A DNA stretch of 64,000 nucleotides from Pseudaminobacter soli (ex Zhang et al. 2022) (GTDB lineage: Bacteria; Pseudomonadota; Alphaproteobacteria; Rhizobiales; Rhizobiaceae), in the NCBI RefSeq assembly GCF_014595955.1, contig NZ_JABVCF010000006.1:186001-250000 (forward strand). Direction: 5' to 3'. Shown one piece after another: positions 1-11,365 of the stretch (position 1 is its first letter; each line of letters begins with the position of its first letter). Under the pieces are notes generated by a model, which saw only the letters and a list, made by a program, of their open reading frames with translations, was not told the DNA's origin and did not search any database. A program made the translations under genes and the position numbers.

Positions 1-3000
1 CGCCTGTGCGACGATCTCGAGGTCGGCGACATCGCCGATCCTCACCACGAAGATCGGAAAATCGCCGGAAATCGCCATCGGCCAGAGCGAAGACTGCCTG
101 CCGAGGCCCGCGGCTATCGTTTCGGGGGCCGGGCGCAGATAAGGATCGGGGTAGATGAGGTAACGCGCAAGCCGCTGGACATTGGCGGCGTCGGCGAGGC
201 TCAGGCCCATGTGGCGGGTCTGCACCTGCGAGCGCGTCCAGGCCAGCATCGACTGTCTTGCAAAGCTCTCTGGATGGTCGAGCAGCGCCACCGCCGATTC
301 GATCTCGCTGCGGCTTGTCCCCACGACCGTCCAGAAGACCAGTTGCACCTTCTTCTTGGCCGGGACACGCACACGTCGGCGCAGCGCCATGATGGGATCG
401 AGTACGAAGCCGGCGCTGCCGCCAAGCGAGGCGCCCGGATCGAGCGCGGCAGGGTTGGCGATGGTCCGGCCGCGCCCGATGAAGGCACGGCGATCCGTCT
501 CCGCCTCGGTGTCCCTGCCGATACCGGACGAATCCGTCACGATATGTGCCGCTTCGATGTCCGGATCTCCCGGCGAGCGCTTCTGCCGACGTGCGAAGAT
601 CGCATTTCCGGCGCCCGAGATCTGGGTCTCGACGAACATCTTCGAGAAGGCGGGATGGGCACTGTCGTCCGCCTCGGACGCAAGCGCGATTTCGGCGAAC
701 GAGGTGACCTCGATGTGCCGGTCGGTATCGCCTTCGTTGTAGATGGTGAGCCGGCGGCCTTCGCCGTTCGCCTCGGAGGTGACGATGCACTCGAGTTCCG
801 AGCGCAGCGTACCCACCATTTTCACGAAGGTCGCCTTGTCGTCGGTGAAGTGGACGTAGCCCTCCTCCCCGTCGGCACGGCGCGGCTGTACGGTGGCCGA
901 CCACCAGTCATTGCTCGCCACGTCGCGCAGGAAGATGAAGGTGCCGTCCCGATCCTCGCTGGGGTCGGCCCGCCAGCGCGTCACGGAGAGGTCGTTGAAG
1001 CGGCTGTAGCCGGTGCCAGTGGCCGTGACCATGACGGAATAGCGGCCGTTTGACATCAACTGGGTCGAGCGCAGCGCCCGCGCAGGATCGAGGACGAGGC
1101 GGCTGTCGGCCGCGTTGTCCTCCTTCTCGACGCTCACGGCCTCGTCGGCCTCGGTGCGGACCGTCGACACGGGGATTTCGCGCGGCGCCTTCTCCTGCAA
1201 GAGCAGTTCCGCAGCCTCGATCACCGGGTCGCTGTGGAAGCGCTCGCGGATGCGGCCCTCGAAGATGACGTTGGCAACCGCGACGATCGACATGCCCTGG
1301 TGATGGGCCATGTAGTTTTGGACCACGGCGTACTCGGCGCCCTCCGGCAGGCGCTGAGGCGTGAAATCGACGGCGTCGTAGTAGCCGTAGCGGCCCCTTG
1401 CTCCCATCTCTTCCAGCCGTTCGAGATTTCGCACAGCCTCATGCGGCATGATCTGTGCCGCGAGCACAGTGGCATAGGGTGCGATAACCGTGTTCTGCCC
1501 CAAGCCGCGCTTGAGGCCGAGGCCCGGCACGCCGAAGTTGGTGTACTGATACGTCATCTCGCGGTCGCGGGCGTTGTACGCCGCCTCGGAGATGCCCCAC
1601 GGGATTCGCTTGCCGCGACCATACTGGATCTGGCGCTGCACGATCAACTTGTCCGTCTGGTTCAGGATACCGCCCTGAGGCTCCTTCATAACCAAAGGCG
1701 GCATCAGGTACTCGAACATCGAGCCCGACCAGGAGATCAGCGCGCCCTTGAAACCGATCTCCACGATGGGGCGGCCGAGCCGGAACCAGTGCTCCGTCTC
1801 GATATCGCCCTTCGCGATCGCGAAGAGGCTGGTGAGGCGAGCCTCCGAGGCGAGCAGGTCGTAGCAGGCTTCGTCGAGTTGGTGCTGCTCGACGCGGTAG
1901 CCGATCGACAGCAGCTTGCGGTCGCGCCTGAGCAGGAATGAGAAATCCATCTCGAAGGCGAACTTGCGCGTGCGCTCCCGCAATTCGAGCAGCTTCAGGC
2001 GCAACAGCTCGACCGCACGGTCGTCGCTGTGTGCGTCCGCCACGTGCGCTTCGCAGGTCGCCTGCAGCTTCGCCGCCCAGTCGGCGAGTATCTCGCTGCG
2101 CCCGGAGTTGACCTCGCTATGTATCGCGGTGGCGAGCTTGCGGATCTCTCCGGCCAGGACGGAGAGATTGATCGTCCGGATGGACGCCATTTCCGGCTGC
2201 GCCTTTATGGTCTCTACTGCCCTGCGAACGCCTTCGATACGGTCGCGCAGACGCTGGCGCAGGGGTCGGAGCTGCCGGCGATCGTCCGGAAGCTCGTCGA
2301 GGCTTTGGTCGAGGATCGCAACGACATCCAACAATCCGTCGAATTCGCCCTGGAGATGGACCGACGGCGCCTCCGCCCAATGGTTGCAGGCAGCGGCGAC
2401 GGCAATCAGGTGTCCGGCAAGATTGCCGCTGTCCACGCTCGACACATAGGTCGGCAGAAGCGGCTGCAGCGTCTTGGTGTCGTACCAGTTGTAGAGGTGG
2501 CCGCGGTGCCGCTCCATCCGCTCGATCGTAGCCATCGTATGATCGATGCGGCTCACCGCCTCGGAAAGGCTGATCCAGCCGAAATCCCGAGCGGAAACGA
2601 CCGAGAGCAGATAGACGCCGATATTGGTGGGCGAGGTCCGCGGCGCCACGACGGGCGTGGGGGTTTCCTGGAAGTTGTCGGGCGGAAGCATGTTGTGCTC
2701 CGCCGTGACAAAGCTCTCGAAATAGGCCCAGGTCCGGCGCGCCACCACGCGCAGCATCTTGCGATCGGCCTTGCTGACCCTGAGGTGATCCTCGGTCTCG
2801 GCCGAACGGCTGGTCAGCCAGGCGAAGGCGGGAGAACCTGCCCAGAAAACCGCGAAGAAGAAGGCAATGAAGGCGCCGGTGGAATCGGCGGCGACCGGTA
2901 TGGCAAGCCCGACGAAGGCAATGACCAGGGCGCCGTACATCATCCGGTAATGGCCGCTTAGGGAATGGTCGCCGAAGCGGTTCGCGTGCGAGGCGGTGCG

Positions 3001-5760
3001 CCATTCCAGGAGGTGCTTGCGGCTGACGAACAGGCGATAGAGGGTGCGGACGATGGCGTCGGCCATCATCCACGCATTATGCGCGATGAGTACGATCTTC
3101 AGTGCCACCATCGCCGTCCCGAACGCAACGTCACGCCACAGCGCACTGAAATGCCCCCGCGCAGTGGCGTCTCTGCTCTTCGGCAGCAGCGCATCGACGA
3201 TATCGAAGGTTGGCGCCATAAATAAGGACAGGATGAGAAGCGCCTGCCACTGGGCGGCTTGGGTGAACGGCAGGAGAGTCCAGCCGGCGATCGCCGACAT
3301 CACCCAGAAGATCGGCGTGATCGAGCGCCGGAGATTGTCCACCATCTTCCAGCGCGAGATTGCAGGGATCCCGGACAGCGGATTGAGGATGAACGGCAGG
3401 AGTTGCCAGTCGCCACGCGCCCAGCGGTGCTGGCGAGAAGCATCGACCGAGTAGCGGGTCGGATAGTCCTCGACCACCTCGACGTCGGTCACGAGCGCTG
3501 CGTGGCTATAGGCGCCTTCGAGCAGATCGTGGCTAAGAACGGCATTCTCCGGTATCCGGCCCTCGAGCGCGGATTCCATCGCGTCGACGTGATAAAGGCC
3601 CTTCCCGGTAAAAGTCCCCTCGCCGAACACGTCCTGATAGAGGTCGGAGACGGTGAAGACGTAGGGGTCCAATCCGCGGTTGGCGGAAAACACCCGCTGG
3701 AAGAACGATGCCTCGTCGCCCGTCGTCAGGGACGCTGTCACCCTGGGTTGAAGGATCGAATAGCCATGGGTGACCTTGCCGGTCTCGGGATTGTACTCCG
3801 GCCGGTTCAGCGGATGGCTGAGCTTGCCCACCAGCTTGTTGACGACACCGCGGGTCATGCGCGTGTCGGCATCAAGCGTGAGCACATAGACTACATCGCC
3901 GGGCAGCGGCTGTTCCGGTGGCAGGAAGGTAGTGTCGGCATCGCCGCGCAAGAGCAGGTTCAACTCGTGGAGCTTGCCTCGCTTGCGCTCCCATCCCATC
4001 CATACGCCTTCGGACCCGTTGTAGAGTCGGCGGCGGTGCAGGATGTAGAATTTCGGCGCACCCTCGCTCGGATATTTCGCATTAAGCCGCTCGATCTCGG
4101 CGCGCGCATAATCCAGGATCTCCAGATCCGCGGCAGTCTGCTCCTCGTAGGCATCGGGCCAGTCCGACAGAAGGGCGAAGTGCAGCGCGCCCTTCATGTT
4201 GGAGAGATGATGGACCTCGAGGGTTCGGACACTTTCCTCAACGTCGTCACGCGAATGGATGAGCGAAGGCACGACGACCAGGGTCCGCGCCTCTGGCGGA
4301 ATTCCTTCCTTGTACTCGTAGCCGGGCAGCCGCGACGGCTCGAGGAAGAGCAGGACGACCTTGTTGAAGATCGACTGCGCAGCTTCGCTGGCGGGCACCG
4401 CAAAGAGGACGAGCATGAGCGCAATGGCGGAGCCGGATAGGCCGATGCCTGCAAGCGCCTCGCCTGCTGCCGCCATCAAGAGCACGGTCAGGATGATCAC
4501 GGGAACGGCAATCCCGATCCAGCCTGCCGACCGGAACGCGCGGACGAACCGCAGCCCGAAGCCCGGTGTGTAGCCGATCGCCTGCTCAAGCTCCGGACGC
4601 CGCTCTCCGACGAGGAAGAAACCCACGTCGAAGCGGCCACCGGCCACGCCCTGGTCGGAAGCACCGCTGTTGCGAGCCGCGGCTTCGGCGAGTTCAATGG
4701 CGCGCTGGGCAACTTCGAACTCGGACAGGTTGGACCGCTGCGCCAGATCCTCGATCTCGGCGCGGTATTGGTTGCGCGACTCGAAATCGAGTGCGGCGTA
4801 GTCGCTGCGCTGCCGTAGCAGTTCGTCGATCCGGCTGACCGCTTCGAACCAGTCCTGCCAGTTGACGTCGTTGACGAGCCGCAGCCCGCGAACGATGTTG
4901 CCGGCGGTCATGTTTCCGCTGGAAAGCACCCGGTGCTCGGCCAGCGTGATCTCCTCGGCATCGGAGCCGGATCTTTCCAGTTCCTCCTCGAGCCAGATCA
5001 GGGCCTCGCCCGCATTCTCCGAACCATCGCGCAGACGATAGAGGAGTTGCGTGGCGAAGGTCGTGTCGCGGGCATGTTCCGAGTAGCCCGACAGGATGTT
5101 GCGGCGCTGCTCTCCGTGGTCGGCGCCGAGCACACGGTCGGCGACCTCGTTGGCGATACGGCGCATCTCCCGTGCGCGCTGCACGCGCACTGCGATGCGG
5201 CGCATGTTTTCGACCAGGACGAATCGCAACAGCGAGGGCAGCGCCCAGACTTCACCGATCTTCAGCGGTTCGACGCTCTGATAGCCGTCGACAAGCGCCT
5301 TGAGCATCGGTGAGGAAACCGCGCTGTCCGAATGGGCGACGTAGACCCAGGCAATGGCCAGGACGCGCGGCACGCTCCCGCCGCCGGGCAACTGCATCGT
5401 CGGCAACTGCCGATAGAAGCGCGGCGGCAGGTCGCGCTTGATCTGATAGATGGACTCTTCGACGAGATAATTGTTGTCGAGCAGCCATTGCGCTGCCGGC
5501 GTGATCGTCTCGCTCCGCGCCTGGGCGGCATTGGTCGATCGGTACGCTTCCAGAATCGTGGCAGCGTTCTCACGATGCCGCGCCTGGAAGTCGAACTCAT
5601 GCAGCCCGTACAGCGCGTCGAGTTCGCCCCGGGCCAGGCTGGCGCCAAGGGCGCGCAGCCGATCCTCCTGGAGAAAAGTCGAGCGGATAGGCTGATCCGC
5701 AGCAGCGGGGAAGATCGGGCTGACGGCGCTCACAGCCTCTGGCCGAACCTGAACATTCAT
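1..5760 (-). CDS. ndvB: Cyclic beta-1,2-glucan synthase NdvB/ChvB (5' part, runs off the left edge)
   Basis: This is an open frame of 1920 codons from ATG at 5760 to the window edge. The family is usually about 2800 residues, so roughly the last 900 are missing. The enzyme is an inner-membrane protein that initiates, elongates and cyclises beta-1,2-glucan from UDP-glucose; the glucans act in hypo-osmotic adaptation and host interaction. Visible parts are a soluble N-terminus, hydrophobic segments near residues 410-460, a glycosyltransferase core with a LDADTRM acidic motif near 628 and a QHRWARGDW (QxxRW-like) motif near 780, further membrane segments near 800-990, and the beginning of the phosphorylase-like (GH94-type) region. 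The Shine-Dalgarno sequence is weak. Long ORFs on the opposite strand are shadows. Confidence 0.93.
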   Translation of the reverse strand, partial: MNVQVRPEAVSAVSPIFPAAADQPIRSTFLQEDRLRALGASLARGELDALYGLHEFDFQARHRENAATILEAYRSTNAAQARSETITPAAQWLLDNNYLVEESIYQIKRDLPPRFYRQLPTMQLPGGGSVPRVLAIAWVYVAHSDSAVSSPMLKALVDGYQSVEPLKIGEVWALPSLLRFVLVENMRRIAVRVQRAREMRRIANEVADRVLGADHGEQRRNILSGYSEHARDTTFATQLLYRLRDGSENAGEALIWLEEELERSGSDAEEITLAEHRVLSSGNMTAGNIVRGLRLVNDVNWQDWFEAVSRIDELLRQRSDYAALDFESRNQYRAEIEDLAQRSNLSEFEVAQRAIELAEAAARNSGASDQGVAGGRFDVGFFLVGERRPELEQAIGYTPGFGLRFVRAFRSAGWIGIAVPVIILTVLLMAAAGEALAGIGLSGSAIALMLVLFAVPASEAAQSIFNKVVLLFLEPSRLPGYEYKEGIPPEARTLVVVPSLIHSRDDVEESVRTLEVHHLSNMKGALHFALLSDWPDAYEEQTAADLEILDYARAEIERLNAKYPSEGAPKFYILHRRRLYNGSEGVWMGWERKRGKLHELNLLLRGDADTTFLPPEQPLPGDVVYVLTLDADTRMTRGVVNKLVGKLSHPLNRPEYNPETGKVTHGYSILQPRVTASLTTGDEASFFQRVFSANRGLDPYVFTVSDLYQDVFGEGTFTGKGLYHVDAMESALEGRIPENAVLSHDLLEGAYSHAALVTDVEVVEDYPTRYSVDASRQHRWARGDWQLLPFILNPLSGIPAISRWKMVDNLRRSITPIFWVMSAIAGWTLLPFTQAAQWQALLILSLFMAPTFDIVDALLPKSRDATARGHFSALWRDVAFGTAMVALKIVLIAHNAWMMADAIVRTLYRLFVSRKHLLEWRTASHANRFGDHSLSGHYRMMYGALVIAFVGLAIPVAADSTGAFIAFFFAVFWAGSPAFAWLTSRSAETEDHLRVSKADRKMLRVVARRTWAYFESFVTAEHNMLPPDNFQETPTPVVAPRTSPTNIGVYLLSVVSARDFGWISLSEAVSRIDHTMATIERMERHRGHLYNWYDTKTLQPLLPTYVSSVDSGNLAGHLIAVAAACNHWAEAPSVHLQGEFDGLLDVVAILDQSLDELPDDRRQLRPLRQRLRDRIEGVRRAVETIKAQPEMASIRTINLSVLAGEIRKLATAIHSEVNSGRSEILADWAAKLQATCEAHVADAHSDDRAVELLRLKLLELRERTRKFAFEMDFSFLLRRDRKLLSIGYRVEQHQLDEACYDLLASEARLTSLFAIAKGDIETEHWFRLGRPIVEIGFKGALISWSGSMFEYLMPPLVMKEPQGGILNQTDKLIVQRQIQYGRGKRIPWGISEAAYNARDREMTYQYTNFGVPGLGLKRGLGQNTVIAPYATVLAAQIMPHEAVRNLERLEEMGARGRYGYYDAVDFTPQRLPEGAEYAVVQNYMAHHQGMSIVAVANVIFEGRIRERFHSDPVIEAAELLLQEKAPREIPVSTVRTEADEAVSVEKEDNAADSRLVLDPARALRSTQLMSNGRYSVMVTATGTGYSRFNDLSVTRWRADPSEDRDGTFIFLRDVASNDWWSATVQPRRADGEEGYVHFTDDKATFVKMVGTLRSELECIVTSEANGEGRRLTIYNEGDTDRHIEVTSFAEIALASEADDSAHPAFSKMFVETQISGAGNAIFARRQKRSPGDPDIEAAHIVTDSSGIGRDTEAETDRRAFIGRGRTIANPAALDPGASLGGSAGFVLDPIMALRRRVRVPAKKKVQLVFWTVVGTSRSEIESAVALLDHPESFARQSMLAWTRSQVQTRHMGLSLADAANVQRLARYLIYPDPYLRPAPETIAAGLGRQSSLWPMAISGDFPIFVVRIGDVADLEIVAQA

Positions 5761-6069
5761 TCTCGGAAATTTTCCAATCGCAAAATTGTCCGCCCATCGC
5801 ACGGCCGAACAAAGCCCTTAAACCGATTTATCGTAGAAAAGTTGCGCTGCAACACGAGCCCGTTCCCGGTTCCTGGGGAAGTTCAGTCGACACGTTGAGA
5901 CGTCATCGTTCCAGCTTATAGCCGGCCCCGCTGCATTTCACTCCATGGGGGATGCAGAGGGGCGCAAATTTGGCTTTTTCGTGGTAATATCTTGAATGCT
6001 CCGCCGCCCGGGGTCCAGGAGGAACCCGGGCGGCTGCCAGCAAAAGGCTGGCACCAGTCTTTTTCGGCT
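5761..6069. other. Intergenic region between ndvB and hutU
   Basis: About 310 bases without a convincing gene. The part next to ndvB (5761-5860) is AT-richer than its surroundings and presumably holds the ndvB promoter, but I could not assign clear -35/-10 boxes. The half next to hutU holds two hairpins, listed separately. A 70-codon ORF here overlaps the end of hutU and looks like chance. Confidence 0.5.
6002..6054 (-). terminator. Hairpins downstream of hutU
   Basis: A 10-bp perfect stem (GCCGCCCGGG / CCCGGGCGGC, 12-base loop) lies at 6002-6033. Beside it is a second stem, TGCCAGC / GGCTGGCA-type, near 6034-6052, followed on the + strand by a short T run. They lie just past the hutU stop and could end the hut transcript. 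The T run faces the other strand, so the assignment is tentative. Confidence 0.4.
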
Positions 6070-7740
6070 TCAGTCCAGGATGCCGGGTAGCCTCAATTGA
6101 TACTCGCGTGCGCATGCCAGGGCAGTCTCGTAGCCGGCATCCGCATGGCGCATCACTCCGCTGGCGGGGTCGTTCCAGAGCACCCGCTCCAGCCTCCTGG
6201 CGGCAGCGGGCGTTCCGTCCGCCACGATCACCATGCCCGCATGCTGCGAGAAGCCCATGCCGACCCCGCCGCCGTGGTGCAGCGAAACCCAGGTCGCGCC
6301 GGAGGCCGTATTCAGAAGCGCATTCAGCAGTGGCCAGTCGGACACGGCATCCGACCCGTCCTTCATCGATTCGGTCTCCCGGTTGGGCGAGGCGACGGAG
6401 CCAGAATCGAGATGGTCGCGGCCGATCACGACGGGCGCCTTCAACTCGCCCTTGGCCACCATCTCGTTGAAGGCGAGGCCCAAGCGGTGTCGGTCGCCCA
6501 AGCCCACCCAGCAGATGCGAGCGGGAAGGCCCTGGAACGAAATGCGCTCCCGCGCCATGTCGAGCCAGTTGTGCAGGTGGGTGTTACCCGGGGTGAGTTC
6601 CTTCACCTTGGCGTCGGTGCGGTAGATATCCTCCGGATTGCCGGAAAGCGCCGCCCAGCGGAACGGACCGATGCCGCGGCAGAACAGCGGACGGATATAG
6701 GCTGGCACGAAGCCGGGAAAGGCAAAGGCGTTCTCGAAGCCTTCGTCCTTCGCCACCTGGCGGATGTTGTTGCCATAGTCGAGCGTCGGTACGCCGGCGT
6801 TCCAGAAGGCGACCATCGCCTCGACATGCTCTCGCATCGAGGCCCGGGCCGCCTTCTCGACGGCCGCCGGATCGCTCTCGCGCTTGGCCTTCCACTCCGC
6901 GATCGTCCAGCCTTTCGGCAGATAGCCGTTGAGCGGATCGTGCGCCGAGGTCTGGTCGGTGAGGAGGTCGGGGCGCACGCCACGGCGGAACAGTTCCGGC
7001 ACGATCTCGGCCGCGTTGCCGAGAAGGCCGACCGACTTCGCCTCGCCGGCCCTGGTCCAGCGATCGATCATCGCCAGCGCCTCGTCGAGGGTCGTCGCCT
7101 TCTCGTCAAGGTAGCGGGTGCGCAGGCGGAAATCGATGCGGGTCTCGTCGCACTCGATTGCCAGACAGGAGGCGCCGGCCATCACTGCGGCGAGCGGCTG
7201 CGCGCCGCCCATTCCGCCGAGACCCGCCGTCAGGATCCACCTGCCCTTGAGGTCACCGCCGTAATGCTGGCGGCCGGCCTCAACGAAGGTCTCGTAGGTG
7301 CCCTGAACGATGCCTTGCGTGCCGATGTAGATCCATGAGCCGGCCGTCATCTGGCCGTACATCATGAGCCCCTTCTTATCGAGTTCGTTGAACTTCTCCC
7401 AATTCGCCCAGTGCGGCACAAGGTTCGAGTTGGCGATGAGAACGCGCGGCGCGTCGGGATGGGTGCGGAAGATGCCGACCGGCTTGCCGGACTGCACCAG
7501 CAGCGTCTCGTCCTCCTCGAGCCCCTTCAGCGAGGCGACGATGCGATCGAAATCCTGCCAGGTGCGCGCCGCTCGGCCAATGCCGCCATAGACGACGAGT
7601 TCGTTCGGGTTCTCGGCCACATCCGGGTCGAGATTGTTCATGAGCATCCTGAGCGGCGCCTCGGTCGTCCAGGACTTGGCATTAAGCTGAGCACCTCGGG
7701 GCGCGCGGACTTCGCGGATGTTGTGGCGCGGGTTCGTCAT
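6070..7740 (-). CDS. hutU: Urocanate hydratase HutU
   Basis: The protein has 556 residues, the normal family length. It hydrates urocanate to 4-imidazolone-5-propionate, the second step of histidine degradation, using tightly bound NAD+ as electrophile. The sequence keeps the family's [15 protein letters not shown] nucleotide-binding stretch and the C-terminal [14 protein letters not shown] region that contributes to the active site. It is the last gene of the leftward hutI-hutH-hutG-hutU operon and starts 12 bases after the hutG stop. Co-transcription and control by HutC are inferred from that spacing and from the operator upstream of hutI. Confidence 0.97.
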   Translation of the reverse strand: MTNPRHNIREVRAPRGAQLNAKSWTTEAPLRMLMNNLDPDVAENPNELVVYGGIGRAARTWQDFDRIVASLKGLEEDETLLVQSGKPVGIFRTHPDAPRVLIANSNLVPHWANWEKFNELDKKGLMMYGQMTAGSWIYIGTQGIVQGTYETFVEAGRQHYGGDLKGRWILTAGLGGMGGAQPLAAVMAGASCLAIECDETRIDFRLRTRYLDEKATTLDEALAMIDRWTRAGEAKSVGLLGNAAEIVPELFRRGVRPDLLTDQTSAHDPLNGYLPKGWTIAEWKAKRESDPAAVEKAARASMREHVEAMVAFWNAGVPTLDYGNNIRQVAKDEGFENAFAFPGFVPAYIRPLFCRGIGPFRWAALSGNPEDIYRTDAKVKELTPGNTHLHNWLDMARERISFQGLPARICWVGLGDRHRLGLAFNEMVAKGELKAPVVIGRDHLDSGSVASPNRETESMKDGSDAVSDWPLLNALLNTASGATWVSLHHGGGVGMGFSQHAGMVIVADGTPAAARRLERVLWNDPASGVMRHADAGYETALACAREYQLRLPGILD

Positions 7741-7752
7741 TACGGTATCCTG

Positions 7753-8562
7753 TCAGTTTCGCGCGGCAGCCAGCCTGGTTGCAACGAGCTCAAGCTCCTC
7801 CAGCGCCGCACGCAGATGCCGCCGCAGTTGTGCAGCCTTATCGTCGTCGTACTGGAAGGGCAGCGCTTCGGTGACCAGGTGCGTGATCTGCGCCAGTTCC
7901 ATCTGGATCGCGTGAACGCCTTCGTGGGGCCGGCCATAGTGGCGCGTAGTCCAGCCGCCCTTGAAGCGTCCGTTCAGAACATGCGTGTAACTGGTCGCGC
8001 TGGCGCACACTTCTCTGACCACGGTCTCGATCGCGGGATCGCAGGACGTTCCGTCATTCGTGCCGATGTTGAAGTCCGGCAGGACGCCCTCGAACAGGAA
8101 CGGACAGACGGAGCGAATGGAATGGCAGTCGTAGAGGATGGCCACCCCGTTCTCGTCTTTGACCCGCTCGATCTCGGCGGCCAGCGCCGCATGATAAGGG
8201 GCGTGAAAGCGCGCGACTCGTTCCTCGATGTCGGCGTCCGAGGGCTCCTGCCCCGGGATCCAGATGGCCTGATTGTCAAAATCGGTCAGCGGAACAAGCC
8301 CGGTGGTGTTCTGGCCGGGATAGAGGCTTTTGCCCGACGGATCACGATTGGCGTCGACCACGTAGCGATGGAAGGTGGCGCGAACGGTGGTCGCGTCCGG
8401 AAGCAGGCCTTCGTACAGGCGGTCGACGTGCCAGTCGGTGTCGCGAAGCTTTTGTCCCTCCTCGTTGAGGCGCGCGGCGATCTCCGAAGGCACGAAAGTA
8501 CCGACATGCGGGAAGGCGAGGATGACGGGAGACGCCCCGCGGCGGACTTCGACGGGGGTCAT
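7753..8562 (-). CDS. hutG: N-formylglutamate deformylase HutG
   Basis: The protein has 269 residues and belongs to the N-formylglutamate amidohydrolase family. It performs the last step of the five-step histidine pathway, splitting N-formylglutamate into glutamate and formate. Family-typical stretches are FPHVGTFVP near the N-terminus, [19 protein letters not shown] and the YDCHSIRS segment with putative metal-binding His and Asp. The start ATG overlaps the hutH stop by four bases (ATGA), which indicates translational coupling. HutG together with HutF is the signature of the five-step route, as opposed to the formamide-releasing four-step route. Confidence 0.95.
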   Translation of the reverse strand: MTPVEVRRGASPVILAFPHVGTFVPSEIAARLNEEGQKLRDTDWHVDRLYEGLLPDATTVRATFHRYVVDANRDPSGKSLYPGQNTTGLVPLTDFDNQAIWIPGQEPSDADIEERVARFHAPYHAALAAEIERVKDENGVAILYDCHSIRSVCPFLFEGVLPDFNIGTNDGTSCDPAIETVVREVCASATSYTHVLNGRFKGGWTTRHYGRPHEGVHAIQMELAQITHLVTEALPFQYDDDKAAQLRRHLRAALEELELVATRLAAARN

Positions 8563-10094
8563 GCCGAAAGCTCCGGCAAAATACCTTCGCTGACGCTCGC
8601 CTCCAGCGCGCCGGACATGACCAGTTCCGTCCCGGCGGCAAGGTCGTCCGCCAGATAGCGGTCAACCTCAAGAGCAGGCACGGCCGAACGGATCACTGCG
8701 TGGGCCCTCAGGAGTTCCGTCCCGGTCTTCAGCGGCGCTCTGAGATCCACGCCCTGCACCGCCGTGATCGCCTCGATGCCGATGATGCCGGCGAGGTTGG
8801 CGGTCATCGGCAGCAGCCGCCGAGCGCCGTGGCAGGCCATCGAAACGTGGTCCTCCTGGTTGGCGGAGGTCGGGGTGGAGTCGACGGAGGCTGGGTGGGC
8901 CATTTGCTTGTTCTCAGACATCAGCGCCGCGGACGTGACCTCCGCGATCATCAGACCGGAATTCAGGCCCGGCATCTTCGCCAGGAAGGCGGGCAGGCCG
9001 AAGGAGAGCGCCGGATCGACAAGAAGCGAGATCCGCCGCTGCGCGATCGCGCCGATCTCGCAGATGGCGAGGGCGATCTGGTCGGCCGCAAAGGCCACCG
9101 GCTCGGCGTGGAAATTGCCGCCGGACACGATTGAGCCGTCCGCCAGAACCAGCGGGTTGTCGGTGACGGCATTCGCCTCCGTCTCCAGCGTGCGACCCGC
9201 CATGCGCAGGAGATCGAGACAGGCGCCGCCCACCTGCGGCTGGCAACGGATGCAGTATGGATCCTGCACGCGCTCGTCGCCGTCGAGATGGCTGTCGCGG
9301 ATTTCGGACCCCTTCAGCAGCGCCCGCAGCGCCGCCGCAGAGTCGATCTGGCCACGATGGCCGCGAAGCTCGTGGATTTCGGGATGGAACGGCGCCGAAG
9401 AGCCCATCGCGGCATCGGTCGACAGCGCGCCGGTGATCAGCGCCGCCCGCGCCACCCTATGAGCGCGGAACAGGCCCGCGAGCGCCAGCGCCGTCGACAC
9501 CTGCGTGCCGTTGATCAGCGCCAAGCCCTCCTTGGCGGCCAGCACGACCGGCTTCAACCCGGCCTTCGCCAGTGCCTCCCCGGCCGGCATACGGACACCC
9601 GTGTAGACGACATCCCCGACACCGATCATGGCGGCGGTCATGTGCGCGAGCGGCGCCAGATCCCCCGAGGCACCGACGGAGCCCTTTTCCGGAATGACCG
9701 GCAGGACATCATTCGCCAGCATGGCCTCGATCAGAGCGACCGTTTGCGGCCGAACGCCTGAGGCACCTCGCCCGAGCGAGGCGAGTTTCAACGCCATGAT
9801 CAGCCGGACGATCTCGCGGGGCAGCGGATCGCCAACCCCGCAGCAATGCGACAGGATGAGGTTGCGCTGCAGGGTCTCGACATCCTCTGCCGGAATGCGG
9901 ACGCTGGCGAGCTTTCCAAACCCGGTGTTGATGCCGTAGACCGGATCGCCCTTCGTGACGATCCGCTCCACCGCGGCGGCCGCGGCCGCCACCCTCTCGG
10001 CGCACGCGGGATCGAGCGACGGCGTCGCTCCTTCGTAGATCGCCGCCAGCTCCGAAAGCCGAATGGAGCCGGGTCTCAAGACTATCCTGTTCAT
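8559..10094 (-). CDS. hutH: Histidine ammonia-lyase HutH
   Basis: The protein has 511 residues. It removes ammonia from L-histidine to give trans-urocanate, the committed step. The catalytic MIO prosthetic group forms autocatalytically from an Ala-Ser-Gly tripeptide, present here as A142-S143-G144 in [11 protein letters not shown], the position known for Pseudomonas HutH. The N-terminal [11 protein letters not shown] motif with its catalytic Tyr is also intact. The start overlaps the hutI stop by four bases (ATGA) and the stop overlaps hutG in the same way, so three consecutive hut genes are tightly coupled. Confidence 0.97.
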   Translation of the reverse strand: MNRIVLRPGSIRLSELAAIYEGATPSLDPACAERVAAAAAAVERIVTKGDPVYGINTGFGKLASVRIPAEDVETLQRNLILSHCCGVGDPLPREIVRLIMALKLASLGRGASGVRPQTVALIEAMLANDVLPVIPEKGSVGASGDLAPLAHMTAAMIGVGDVVYTGVRMPAGEALAKAGLKPVVLAAKEGLALINGTQVSTALALAGLFRAHRVARAALITGALSTDAAMGSSAPFHPEIHELRGHRGQIDSAAALRALLKGSEIRDSHLDGDERVQDPYCIRCQPQVGGACLDLLRMAGRTLETEANAVTDNPLVLADGSIVSGGNFHAEPVAFAADQIALAICEIGAIAQRRISLLVDPALSFGLPAFLAKMPGLNSGLMIAEVTSAALMSENKQMAHPASVDSTPTSANQEDHVSMACHGARRLLPMTANLAGIIGIEAITAVQGVDLRAPLKTGTELLRAHAVIRSAVPALEVDRYLADDLAAGTELVMSGALEASVSEGILPELSA

Positions 10095-11320
10095 GCACCC
10101 CTCCAGATGCGGGCGTGAAGCGGATTGAAGCCCATGCGGTAAACGAGTTCCGCCGGGCTCTCGATGTTCCAGATGGCGAGGTCCGCCTTCTTACCGGCCT
10201 CGAGCGTGCCGATGGTCCCGCGCATGCCGAGCGCCGCAGCGGCATTACGCGTCACACCGAGAAGACACTCCTCGACCGTCATGCCGAAGAGCGTCGCCGC
10301 CATGTTCATCGCCAGCAGCAGCGAGGTCATCGGTGAGGTGCCGGGATTGCTGTCGGTCGCAACCGCCATCGCGACGCCGTGGCGTCGAAACAGCGCCACC
10401 GGCGGCTTACGGGTTTCGCGGATGAAATAGAAGGCGCCCGGCAGCATCACCGCTACCGTGCCGGCACGAGACATGGCGAGCGCCCCCGCCTCGTCGATGT
10501 ATTCGAGGTGGTCGGCCGAAAGTGCATGGTATCTTGCCGCCAGCACCGCGCCGCCGAGATCGGAAAGCTGGTCGGCATGGAGCTTCACCGGCAGCCTCAG
10601 TCGTTGAGCTGCATCGAACACCCGCGCGATCTGCTCGGGCGAGAAGGCGATGCCCTCGCAGAAGCCGTCCACCGTGTCGGCCAAGCCTTCCGCGGCGATC
10701 GCGGGCAGCATCTCATCTGCAACCTTCGAGATGTATCTATCCTTGTCGTCAGCCGCCTCGACCGGCAGGGCGTGGGCGCCCAGGAAGGTCGTGACCACCT
10801 GCACGAACCGTTCTGCGCCCAACCTGCGCGCCGCGCGCAGCGACTTGCGTTCGTTCTCGAGGTCGAGCCCGTAGCCGGATTTAACCTCGACCGTCGTCAC
10901 CCCTTCGGCAATCAGGGCGTCCAGACGCGGCAAGGTCTCGCGCACCAGATCGTCCTCGCTTGCAGCGCGCAGCGCCCGGACCGAGGAGACGATGCCGCCG
11001 CCGGCCCGCGCGACTTCCTCATAGGTGGCGCCGGCCAGCCGCATCTCGAATTCGTTGGCGCGGTTTCCTGCGTGCACGAGGTGGGTATGGCAGTCGATCA
11101 GGCCCGGAGTGATCCAGCGTCCTTCGCAATCAATGACTTCGGCCTCTGACGATAGCTCAGACGAAAGTTCGGCCTCCGCGCCGGCAAAGACGATCGATTC
11201 TCCACGCACCGCGACGGCGCCGCGCTCGAACACGCCCAGACCCGGCAGCGAGGGCGCCATGGTGGCGAGCCGGGCGTTGCGCCACAGGCGGAGCTTCACC
11301 TCGGAATTGGATGACGCCAT
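10091..11320 (-). CDS. hutI: Imidazolonepropionase HutI
   Basis: The protein has 409 residues and is a metal-dependent amidohydrolase that opens the ring of 4-imidazolone-5-propionate to give N-formimino-L-glutamate. The amidohydrolase HxH motif is visible in [11 protein letters not shown], a further metal or substrate site in [11 protein letters not shown], and the conserved TDSNPGT stretch near the C-terminus. It is the promoter-proximal gene of the leftward hut operon. An inverted repeat typical of a HutC site lies about 30 bases upstream of its start. Confidence 0.96.
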   Translation of the reverse strand: MASSNSEVKLRLWRNARLATMAPSLPGLGVFERGAVAVRGESIVFAGAEAELSSELSSEAEVIDCEGRWITPGLIDCHTHLVHAGNRANEFEMRLAGATYEEVARAGGGIVSSVRALRAASEDDLVRETLPRLDALIAEGVTTVEVKSGYGLDLENERKSLRAARRLGAERFVQVVTTFLGAHALPVEAADDKDRYISKVADEMLPAIAAEGLADTVDGFCEGIAFSPEQIARVFDAAQRLRLPVKLHADQLSDLGGAVLAARYHALSADHLEYIDEAGALAMSRAGTVAVMLPGAFYFIRETRKPPVALFRRHGVAMAVATDSNPGTSPMTSLLLAMNMAATLFGMTVEECLLGVTRNAAAALGMRGTIGTLEAGKKADLAIWNIESPAELVYRMGFNPLHARIWRGA

Positions 11321-11351
11321 CGCCTTTTTCTCCGTTTGCGATCGACGCGAT

Positions 11352-11365
11352 TATGTATAGACATA
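11352..11365. promoter_or_regulatory. Putative HutC operator between hutI and hutF
   Basis: TATGT-ATAG-ACATA is a perfect 5-bp inverted repeat with a four-base centre, in the 149-base gap between the divergent hutI and hutF. HutC-family repressors of the GntR type bind TGTATATACA-like palindromes. The hutC gene is the second gene of the rightward transcript. The position suits repression of the hutI operon until urocanate accumulates. I saw no equally good second site close to hutF. Confidence 0.6.

Noticed and set aside
2029-4440. Long plus-strand ORFs opposite ndvB
   Set aside because: The minus frame is open for 1920 codons with glucan-synthase motifs; the plus frames lack domains.
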